DNA from: Jaminaea rosea
Lineage: Eukaryota > Basidiomycota > Exobasidiomycetes > Microstromatales
Assembly (NCBI RefSeq): GCF_003144245.1
Contig: NW_020289989.1
Coordinates: 124,001-188,000, forward strand
DNA: 64,000 nt
Direction: 5' to 3'
The notes under the pieces were generated by a model that ran no database searches, had not been told where the DNA came from, and saw nothing but the letters and a program-made list of their open reading frames with translations. Shown piece after piece: positions 26,929 through 36,520 of the stretch (position 1 is the first letter of the stretch; the number at the start of each line of letters is the position of its first letter). Both the position numbers and the translations under genes were made by a program.

Positions 26929-28843
26929 TGACACTCGGCCTATTCAGGGCTTCTCCCAACAGTCATCGGAGGATGAGCTGGCTTCCCAGTACATACGTAG
27001 CGCTGAAGAGAAGGAGCAGCAGGCAAAGGAGGCCAAGGAAAAGGCCAAGAGCTTCGACGCCTCTAAGGCCCCCGGTCTTCGCTCTCCTGCTCACTCAGAG
27101 ATGGACGTCGAGACTAGCCCCATCCTGCAGAGTTCACACGCAGATGCGAACGGCGCCAATGGAGACAATCTTGAGGACGAGGACCCGGACGTGACTGAGC
27201 ACCCTCTCCCTCCTCCCGCAACAGCGGCGCCCATCGAGCCCGACCATACGGTGGAGGCAGACAAAGGCGAGGATGCCGACGATGAGGAATCTGCGCCCGA
27301 GGGACCGAGGAGGAGTAGTAGGGCGGACGCACAATCCAAGGTCGCGGCTGCCTCTTCGCCTGCTGCTGGAGGCTCACCACCCACTGACCGGCGTCGTGGC
27401 GCTCCCTCTGGCCAGGAGGACCGCCTTTTTCTAGGTCAGACGCAGGGGATGACGCAGACGCAGGCATCGCCGAGCGGAGCTACAGCAGCAGAATCGAAAG
27501 AGGAGGAGGTCCCTTCGACACAAAAGGCAGTAGTGGAGCAGGCGCAATCTTCGCCGCCGTCAGGCAAGAATTTGTCCGGCAGAATCAACGGCAGTCAAGG
27601 CGCCATCTCCCCCTCTCAAGCGCCAACGAGGAAGACACTGACACGTCAATCAGCTGGGTCTGATGCAGGGTCCGAGACATCGGACGATAGTGACGATGAC
27701 GATGTCGAAGCCGAAGAGGAGAAGAGCGACGAGGAGGAGCACGATGATATCGAGGCTGCATCTCAGGGTAGTCACACGCAGGACGAAGAAGAGCAGGACG
27801 AGATCGAGGCGACACAGCCTGCCGACCAGAGCAGGGCTAGTGAAGAAGAGCCAGAGGATGAGATTGAGGACGGAGGAAGGAACGATGCACGCGTCAAGAA
27901 TCAGCAAGAGGAGCAAGGCGTTGAGAAGGAGCCCAGCGCATTACTTGATGCAGACGCTTCCACTTCCGCTGCTCCCTCTGAGCCCGCAGAGGAGGCACGT
28001 CCGTCGGCTGCTGAGGCGAGCGGCAGTGATGCCGACGACAGCAGCGACGAGGGGGAGGAGAGTGCAGCCGGCCCTTCCAAGGACACTCCGGCCACCACTC
28101 TCGACAATGGCCAGCGGCCGGCGTCAGCTTTAATCTCAGCAAGCCCAATGCCTTCCGCGCCTCCGACCTCTCAACCAGCCGGGCGTAACAGCGGCTTCTT
28201 CTCCCCCTTCAACTTCTTCCAAAAGGATCGCACCGACCCTGCCAACGGAGCTGGAACCGCTTCACCATCTGCGTCGCAGCCGCAGCGGACATATGGCAGG
28301 TCGAATGAGGCGGCGCAGAACAGCTTCTCGGGATCCTTCTCCCAGCCCGCTGCAGCGAAAACCAGTAGGCCAAGCCTTTCGATCCCGCGTCTGAGTCAGA
28401 TGGGCGCTCCACAGTTCAGAAGGCAGGGCAGCCAGGGTGCGAGTGCGAGTGCGAATGACAGCTTTGCATCCAATCGCAGCTCGAGGACTTTGGCTCGACA
28501 GTTGCCTGGCAATGCGAGTGCGAGCGCGAATGCCTCGACAAGCATGCCGCCTGGCAACCAGCAGCACGCTGCTGCTGAAGCTGGTAGTGACGACGACGCT
28601 GAAGAGGAAGAAGAGGAGAGCAGCTCTGACTCGAGCAGCAGCAGCGACTCTGATAGCGATAGCGGAGCAGGCGCAAAGAAGGCTGCCGTCAACTCCGTCA
28701 ACACTTCACCTCGCGCCCGCAGCGTTCGAGGGCGCGGTCGTGGGCGAGGCGGCGGGAAAGCCGGCATTGTACCTGCTTCCAAGAGAGCGGGGGCCGAGGT
28801 GAAGAAGGCCAAGAAGACGAAGGGACTGGACGATCTCTTCTGA
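24254..28843 (+). CDS. Large disordered nuclear protein with RS repeats, beta-grasp-like domain, AT-hook and polyQ
   Basis: A single exon encodes 1,529 residues. Order: a basic RS-type repeat block (RSKSRGRSKSRGRSKSR, about residues 40-80), an acidic Ser patch, a folded-looking segment of about 85 residues beginning LVVTFHSKATNTQFERVLDS that resembles a ubiquitin-like/PB1-like beta-grasp, an AT-hook-like KKKRGRPKKAE near 410, several acidic and basic stretches, a charged helix (about 755-865), 21 glutamines, more acidic repeats, an RGRGRGRGG box, and the final KGLDDLF. Nuclear or nucleolar location is strongly suggested. An N-terminal ubiquitin-like fold plus a long disordered tail recalls the nucleolar Net1/Dnt1 proteins, but I see no decisive motif. 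The start is the first ATG in the frame. Confidence 0.65.
26864..26926 (+). repeat. CAG repeat encoding 21 consecutive glutamines
   Basis: A run of 21 CAA/CAG codons, nearly all CAG, lies within the large nuclear protein after RRVA. The almost pure triplet tract is likely to be length-polymorphic. Confidence 0.95.
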
Positions 28844-28992
28844 GCAGGGCAGAAGTAGGGTGTATCTTTATTTTCATTCCGTCAGGCGACTTCGATCTGG
28901 TCTCGATGTCATCTCATTGCTGCTTCCATCTGACAGATCTGCTCTACCGCCGCTACCTTGTGACAAAGCTGCCCTGGCTCTGGCCTCGGCGC

Positions 28993-29973
28993 TCAAAGCT
29001 TCGATCCCATGACGAGCTCCTTGACACCTATGAGCGCATGGCGAGGGGATTAGAGTCAGCATATACTGGCCACTGTCTTTTCGCCTCTCGCCCACTCACC
29101 CTGCTTGTCCAACGAGCTATCCGGGTAAGGCAACCACGGCCCCGGGAAATGCTTGGCTCCACCATCGACGACGATCTGCGTCCCATTGATGTAGTTTCCC
29201 GCGTCACTGAACAAGAACAATGCCGCATTGGCAATGTCATCCTTCTGTCCCATCCTCTGCGTTGGAATTCTGGAGACGACGAGATCTTCTGCTCCCTTGG
29301 GCGTAAGACGATCCGCCCCCTCTGTCCCTTGGATCATCCCTGGTGCGATGCAGTTGCTGCGAATACCAAAGGGCCCGAACTCCACAGCAATGGAGTTGGA
29401 GAGGGCGTCGACACCTGCTTTAGCGGCAGAGGGAGCCGCCTGCCAAGGGATGGCTGTGTAGTGGAGAGTGGCACTGATGTGAACGTACGAGCCATGGGAG
29501 CGTTTGAGGTGCTCCAGCGTGGCTTTGACTGTATGGTACGTGCCTAGCAGGTCGATCTCCTGAACAGTCTTGAACCCGTTGGGACTGATCCCCTCGATGG
29601 GCGCCAGGAAGTTGCCCGCAGCCCCGCACACAACCATGTCCAGTCGCCCAAACTCCTTGACCGTCGCATCAACAGCTTTCTCAACATCGTCGTACTTCCT
29701 CACATCGCCCGGAGTAGCGATACACTTCCTCCTTGTGCTCTCGCTGAGCTGCTTGGCCGCTGCAGACAGACGATCAGCCTTGCGGCCCATGATGGCAGCC
29801 GTGGCTCCATGCGCTAGGAGGACCTCGACGATTCGGTAGCAGATGCCTGACCCGCCGCCGGTGCAGAAGACGACTTTGCCTGCCAAGATGTTGGGCTTGA
29901 ACGTCGTGGATGAGGGGACGGCGCGAGCTGCAAAGGCCTCGGCTGGTTCGGGAAGTTGCGGAGGTGGGGCCAT
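28993..29973 (-). CDS. SPS19: Peroxisomal 2,4-dienoyl-CoA reductase (SPS19/DECR2-like)
   Basis: Exons 29100-29973 and 28993-29027 give 302 residues. It is a short-chain dehydrogenase that uses NADPH to reduce 2,4-dienoyl-CoA during beta-oxidation of unsaturated fatty acids. Visible marks: FCTGGGSGICYR (nucleotide binding, residues 36-47), GDVRKYDD, CGAAGNFLAPIEGISPNGF and AAPSAAKAGVDALSNSIAVE, where Lys is kept but the usual catalytic Tyr is absent, as in the peroxisomal reductases. The last exon encodes GVKELVMGSKL, ending in the PTS1 signal SKL. If the 72-nt intron is kept, the protein instead ends KTVASIC at 29056 without a PTS1. The start at 29973 (MAPPPQLPEP) is preferred over 30021. Confidence 0.93.
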
Positions 29974-30684
29974 GGTGACAAGCTGTTGGATATGAGGAGG
30001 AGACAGACTGGTGCGGTGCAATCGGAAGGAGGATGACGAGATTGCGAAGCAAAGTCAAAATGCTGATCCCATCGCCTCGTTTCTCCCCCGCGCCCGGCAG
30101 TCGGATCTCATGATCACGCTTGCATTGCCGGGTGCTCTTGACTTGATCTTCGCCGCGTGGCACAATGATGTCGAGCTCCCACCTCCTTCGTTAAGCTAAA
30201 TCCCGTTGCTCACCACGATGACGCTGAAAGCTAAGCGGACGGCACAGGCCACAGCTCCTAAGGAGCAGCTTGCGGCCAAAGATGTCCCTGCCTTGCTCTG
30301 TCTGGCACGTCGATGCTGTACCTTGCTGCAGCACGACGTGGGAGCTGAGGCTGGCGGGCAGTCAGATTAGATAGCGGCGGCCGAGAAGAGGGAGGGAAAA
30401 GCGAGCGAGCGAGCCAGTGTAGACAAGTGCTGAGGCATGCCCACGATCGCAACTGCGACGGCAAGAGTGGACGACGGTTGCAAATAGCCCTCCTCTGCTT
30501 TCTCGTTTGCTACCGGAGATGGGGACCCGCGAAGCCTGCGTGATGTAACGAGCGGGAGGTTTGCAATGCCGCGAGAATGACAAAGATGACCTGAGTCGCC
30601 TTGTTCAAATTGCTTCTTGACCAACACATCGTTACCTGACTCTATTCCACACTCCTCGTTGCACGCCTGGCTTATACCATCACG
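29974..30684. promoter_or_regulatory. Divergent promoter region of the dienoyl-CoA reductase and ferric-reductase-like genes
   Basis: About 710 bp lie between two genes read away from each other. No frame longer than about 130 codons and no domain is present. It should contain both promoters and leaders. Confidence 0.45.
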
Positions 30685-32842
30685 ATGTCAGTCCCACCCG
30701 CTGGTGCCGCTGCCAAGTCGCCCGCCCAGGCTGCCTTTACGGCATACATTGTACCCAGGACGGCTGCTCATGTTCGCGACTTGGTGGGTGCCGCGATAGG
30801 GTAGTACGACCGGTTCAGCCACTGATACCAGCTCGTTGCCACTCGCAGGGCATTGTCCTCGCCGCCGTTGTGGCCGCCTTCGCCATCTGGCATGGTGAGT
30901 TGCGCGCACCGACTGGCTCCGACAGCTAGCCTCTGATACTGCTATCCCTGCTCGCACAGCCCTGACCCTCCTTGAGGAGCGCTTCGAGCACAAGCGACTG
31001 CAGAGCAAGGAGACGGCCGCCACGCCGGCGCTGTTCCGAGTCAAGCGGGCCCTGACGGCAGCCACTCGCAAGGTAAGTCTCCGCTCATACTCACACCACG
31101 GCGCAGCCCCGTAGCTCAACTTCTCCTCTCCCTGCTCGCACGCAGCACTTCTCTTATCGCACCCTCACCCTTCCCTTAGGACCGCTGTCGACGAGTATCA
31201 CCTTCACTGAGCTTGTGCTCCTCCTCGCCTACCTCCTGACCATGCTCCTCCTCACCCTCACCCAAGCCCACCGAGCTCCATCGCCCGGCCCGGGCAAGAG
31301 AGCCGGGTACGGCTGGTCCTCACGTGCAGGATGGATGGCTCTTGCCTCCTATCCGTGGCTTGTCGTGCTCAGCATGAAGTACAATCCCATCGCTTGGATC
31401 ACTGGAGCATCCTACGAGAGGCTGCAGGTGCTGCATCGTGGCTGTTCCAGGGTTACGCTGCTGGTCATGCTGATGCATGTGGGGACAAAGGTCTGGCAGA
31501 ACAATACCTTCACCATCGCATGGCGGGTGTGGGGGCTCGTCGGAGCCGTCCTCGGCATCTCCATCTTTGCATTGGGCAATCGCCTCGTCATGAGAGCTGC
31601 GTACCAGCTCTTCGTCCACGCGCACGTTGTGCTCGTCGCCGCCTTGTTTGTCGCTACATGGCGGCACGTCGTCGATATGAAGGACACGAACAAGGAGTTC
31701 AAGCCTTATCTCATCGCTGCCATCGTCTTCTGTAAGTGCGAGTGCTGAGCCCGAGGATGAAAGCCAGCTTTGACTCATCACACCTCCTTCATCCCGTCCC
31801 ACCAGGGATCTTGGACCGAGTGCTCCGTCTGATCTCGCTCATCTACTTCAACGGCCTGCTCCCCTTCAACAAGTCTCGTACTACACCAGTGGCCGCCTGC
31901 ATGACCGTACACAACGACCGTCTCCTCCAGCTCACCGTGACAAAGCCCGATCTGCCCCACTGGGAGCCAGGCGCGCACGTTTTCCTCATGAGTCCTCCAG
32001 CCTCGCGCGCAAAGGGAGGAGTCAGTTTGGCACTGGAGTCACACCCATTCACCATCATGTCTTTGCCCGTCCCGCGCTCGCAAGACATCGCTGTCGAGAA
32101 GAACAACGACAACGCCGCAGGGAAACTCACCTTCCTCATTCGCCCGCAACGGGGCTTCACCCGCCGCCTCTTCGAGCAAGCCAAACGCGGCGCTACAGCC
32201 GACCTACTCGTCTCTACGGCTCCTCTCTCTCCACCACGCCTGCACCCCGTCATCGCTACTTGCGACACAATCGTCCTCGCGGCGGCTGGAGTGGGGGTCA
32301 GCTGGACAACGCCCCTTCTCCTGGCTACGATGCGTGCTGCGGTTGCTCAGCAGAGTAGGGTGCGTCGCCTCGTCTTCTTGTGGGTCGTGCAGAGCAAAGA
32401 CGAGATCAAAGTGCTCAGCGAGCAAGTTGGGGAAGCTTTAAAGCTGGCTACCGGTACTGCAGGGAGGGTCAAGCTGGAGGTGCGCATCCATGTCACGCGT
32501 GAAGAGGCAACGCAGGCAGACGTGCCAGCAGAGTGGGCAGCCATAGCTGCTGAGAGCAATGGCGAGAAGGACCTCCCTACCCCCGAGTCGGAGAAGCCTA
32601 TCCCTTCCACCTCATCTTCACCCATCACAGTCGCCCAAAGTCGCCCAGACATGGAGATCCTCCTTCTGTCCATTGCAGGTGAGGCGCAAGGCCGTTTGTG
32701 GGTGGGCGTGTGCGGCCCTGGGGCGTTTGCGCAGGACGTCAAGAGGGCCGCGCGTAGGCTCATTCGTCCCATGGATGTGCTGCGGGGTGACAGTGATGGA
32801 AAGGGCGATGTGAGCGTGCATGCTGAGGTGTTCGGGTGGTGA
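30685..32842 (+). CDS. Ferric reductase/NADPH-oxidase superfamily flavocytochrome
   Basis: Five exons (30685-30783, 30849-30894, 30960-31072, 31146-31731, 31806-32842), all with GT-AG introns of 65-74 nt, give 626 residues. Fungal members move electrons from NADPH through FAD and two haems across the membrane to reduce metals or oxygen. Exon 4 holds the transmembrane ferric-reductase domain with both haem His pairs, each 13 residues apart: LHRGCSRVTLLVMLMH and HAHVVLVAALFVATWRH. Exon 5 starts with WILDRVLR and holds the FAD motif HPFTIMS (about residue 361), the NADPH-binding AAAGVGVSWTTPLLL (about 440) and the C-terminal VCGPGAFAQDVKRAA (about 584). No signal peptide is evident. The specific substrate cannot be told. 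Confidence 0.9.
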
Positions 32843-33818
32843 TCTGTAGGGGGAATATCGGTGGTGAATAGGGCGATGGCAGGGGCCAGGGACCGAAAGC
32901 AGAGAGCGAGGGCAACATCATCGTATCAATTCTTGTTGCGCTATCGTTGACTCCACTTACGCCATACATTCTTGTCACACTAGCCATTACGACTCTTGCT
33001 CTCGATGGTAGTAAAGTCTCGCTGCGAAGAAAATAGCAAGGGTATGGCAATCTGGTCGCCGAAGCTCGCGTCGGCCGGGCAGCCGTACCCGTTGGAGCGA
33101 CTCGCGGCGTTCAAAGCCTCTGTGCCAAAAACGGGTCCAAGCTCTCTGGCAGCCATCCATGCACGACGTCATAGGCCCCAGTCGCGACGACGAATTTCCC
33201 TCGTCCCGAAGCTCAGTTTGCCGCGGCAACTTCAACTTACGGCAAGGGATGACGACAATTGTGTTGGGACAGGCAGAGGAGATAGGCAATTGATCGTGGC
33301 TTGCAAAAGCGGGCCGTGAGCTGCTCGTTGCCTAGCGTGACTGAAGATTATGGTGAAGTCTCTGGCGCTTTTGTGACTGGTGCGCGTATGAGGTGGATCG
33401 GGTAAGGAAGTGCGGCATGCAAGCAGACCTCTTTCTCGCATTCGCCGCTTGTCCGTCTCGTTTCGACTTCCCGCCCCGACTGGGTGGGCGATGTGACTGA
33501 ATGTGCTGCCCAGCTTCCTCCTGTTCCCTTCGTCCTGTATCGTCCATCTCACCCTTATCCTCATCCAAAGGTCTGGTCCCAAGTGGTAGCAGGGCTGAAC
33601 GCCTTGTCATAGGGCATCGAGCAGCATCGTCGCCCCCAGTCTTCTCTCTCAGCATCTCCTGTTTCCAGCACGCAAGCAAGCCTATTTCGGTCTCGTCTCG
33701 TCCCGCGGATCCTCAGCGACCTCATCCACCATTACCATCTAGCCGTAGCGTCGACAGCACTATCTGGATCCGTTGCGGCGATTCTTGATATCTTCACTTT
33801 CTCAGCTAGCATCCCGGA
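32843..33818. other. Intergenic stretch between two plus-strand membrane protein genes
   Basis: About 980 bp, holding the 3' UTR of the flavocytochrome gene and the promoter of the Flc-like gene. Only short frames without features occur. The last 200 bp are pyrimidine-rich on the plus strand, as is common for fungal leaders. Confidence 0.45.
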
Positions 33819-36306
33819 ATGAGATTCCTCCGTCCATCGTCCTCGCGGCGAGGCCTTGACCTCGCCGCCGCCGCCTTCTGGACGCTGTTGGCCTTCCTCG
33901 CCTTTTCAGCACCAGTCGAAGCAAGTATCTCGCAACCAAAGATGTTGAGTGAGTAGGACCACACCATCTACCCCAGCACCGCAGACACAGCGCTAAGATT
34001 CGCCCTCGCCCGCGCCTGTAGCCACCTCCTCCGTCGCATACTGCGCACCACCCAAAGTCCTCATCGTCGAGAACGCCGCACTCACCGTCTTCCCGGATAA
34101 TCAGACCGTCGAGTTCGAGCTCGCAGCCGGATCAACAGCAAATGACCTGAACGTGACTGTTGCGATCCACGTAAATGCCTACGGACTCGGCGTCGTCGAC
34201 TTCTCTCTAGACCTCTGCACCATCGCGGGCGGGATCCTCTGCCCTCTGCCTACCTACCAATTCAACGGCGGAGGCGTCTATCCGATCCCCAAGGAATACC
34301 TGGACAAAGTACCCGCAATCGCTTACGCCATCCCTGACCTCGAGGCACTCGCTACCCTGTCCCTCACATCGCAAACGGGCGAGGTTGTAGGATGCGTGCA
34401 GGTCACCCTCACCAATGGCCACACGGCTCGTCAGTCCGGTGCGACGTGGGCTACGGTTGGTCTTGCTCTGCTGGCCCTATTCAGCTCCCTGCTTCACTCC
34501 AGTATTGCTCAATCAGTCGGAGCGGCTCAGTGGCGCATCGTCGATGTGATGCTCATGATTCAGCACATTGCGTTCACCGGTCTACTGTCACTCAACTTTC
34601 CAATCGTCTTCATCAGCTATGCGCTCAACTTTGCGTGGAGCATCGGCATCATCAACATCCCTTCGCTGCAGAGCTCGATTACGTCGACGAGGAGCAAGAC
34701 GGGAGGCAATGAAGGGGCCATCTTTGGCGAGCAGCTGACGGCTCAAACGGCCAGGACGGCGGTCAATCTGGGCACCGTGATGAACCCGGCGAGCAGTAGT
34801 GGTGGGAAAATCGACTTCCTGCAGCTGCCGAGCTTCATTGCGACTAGCGGCGGTGACAGCAACAGTACCTCCCTCGCTCCGCTTGGAACCCTCTCAGCGT
34901 CGTCGAGCCATTTCTCAATTGGCTCGCACTCTCACGCCTCCGCTAGCACTCCTCCCATCGCCAAGCGTTCCGCCTTTGACGCTGTGATCGAAGCCGCTCG
35001 CCCTCTCTTCATTCGCGCAGCCAAGTACGCCCCGAACACAGGGCCAAACGGCCTTCCCGTCACCTCAACAACGACTGCGAACCTGCCCATCGTCTCCAAC
35101 AATACCGAGAACAATTACGGCGGCCTAGACCTCTACACGCAGCGCGCAAACGTGGCACCGGACAATGCCCTTCTCACCGTGCTGGTCAGCATCTTCATCC
35201 TCCTTGCCATTGTCGTGGGTGCTCTTCTCCTCACATATGGGATTGCCTGGCTCTTCCGTCTCATCACGGCCAAGAAGACGAGCAATAATCCGGCGCACTG
35301 GTCGAGAAGGATCACTCGACCCTCCCAATTCGGCATCGTGGTCCTCGCCACGCTTGCCCGCTTCCTCTTGGTCGTCCTGCCGGTCTTCTTCATCTTCTCC
35401 TTCTACCAATGGCGCCACGGCGACTCGTGGGTCCCGGACTTCTTGGCCGCATTCTTCCTCTTCGTCTTTCTCCTCGCGCTCGCGCTCTTCTATCTTCCCT
35501 GCTTGACCGCAGTACGCCGTTCGGTGCTCGGACCGGAGGTGCTTTACTACTCCTCGCACGACGAGAAGCAGCCCCCCATCGAGGGACGAAGCGTCGCCAA
35601 GAAGTGGGGCCACATTGCGCACCCGTACAGGCCGAAATTCTGGTGGTTTGCACTGGTCTTCATCCTAATGAGCGTCATAAGGGCATGCTTCGTCTCCTTC
35701 GCACAAGGCCAAGACTTCACGCAAGCCGTCGGTCTCCTCGTATTCGAGGTTGTCTTCTTCGTCGTGCTCATCGCACTGCGTGTAGGCAGAGACAAGAAGA
35801 GTGACTGGGTCTTCATCGTCTTGACCTTCTTCCGCCTCGCATCTTGGGCCGTTTGCGTTGCTTTCACTCGACGTGCAAACGTTACCACCATCCCAAGGGC
35901 AATCGTGGGCTTCGTGCTCATCGTGGTGACGGGTCTGCCGATCATTTGGCTCTTCTTCCTCACAGTCTGGGACCTCTTCTCGGCACTGCTGCCAAAGAAG
36001 CGTAGGCCTGCCCACCACAAACATCGCGACCTCGACGCAGAGAAGGCTACCGAGTACGGCACAGTGGGCGCTGCTGGTGCTGGTGCGGCTGGAGCCGGCG
36101 CGGGCGCTGTAGCTGCTCAGCACGACTCGGCAGACAGTGAGCGCACGAGTGAAGGTGCTGCTCCTGCCCTGCCGGCCGCCACGGCTGGCTCATCCCCCTC
36201 GGGCGTCTCGCATGAAGACCCAGCCATCGCACAAGGCGAAGCCAACTCGCCCAGCTCGAACCCATATGGGCCTGAGCCGGAAGAGTACTGGGGTAGGCAG
36301 CATTAG
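33819..36306 (+). CDS. Flc/TRP-like membrane protein (flavin carrier family)
   Basis: Exons 33819-33948 and 34022-36306 give 804 residues. Residues 1-36 form a signal peptide (AFWTLLAFLAFSAPVEA). The lumenal or external domain follows, with SSVAYCAPPKVLIVENAAL, the CTIAGGILCPLP cysteines and GCVQVTLTNG, as in the ML-like domain of fungal TRP-like proteins. About nine membrane segments follow from residue 205, including VLVSIFILLAIVVGALLLTY and RFLLVVLPVFFIFSFYQW. The C-terminal about 110 residues are cytosolic, Ala/Gly/Ser-rich and end EYWGRQH. Yeast Flc proteins are linked to FAD import into the ER, calcium homeostasis and cell-wall integrity. A Ser/Gly-rich loop of about 130 residues lies between the early and late spans. 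Confidence 0.88.
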
Positions 36307-36520
36307 AGCCGGCGCCTTTTCTGGACGTCCAGGATCTGCCCTGTTCAACTGCGACTCCCTTTGCTTTCCTTTGTAGCACATCCTCCACTCCCTCTTGGCT
36401 TTTCATTCGACTTCAACTTCATAACCTCTGGACCCGCACTAGACTTTTCTCAGACTCGTACATCTTTTTCTTCGCGAATGTGAATAATTCTGGATTTGTT
36501 CAGCCTATGCTGCGAGCCCG

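Noticed and set aside
26307-27194. Plus-strand frame of 295 codons with a run of serines
   Set aside because: Frame-shifted reading of the CAG repeat inside the large nuclear protein gene.
35125-35622. Acidic minus-strand frame of 165 codons
   Set aside because: Antisense of the membrane spans of the Flc-like protein.
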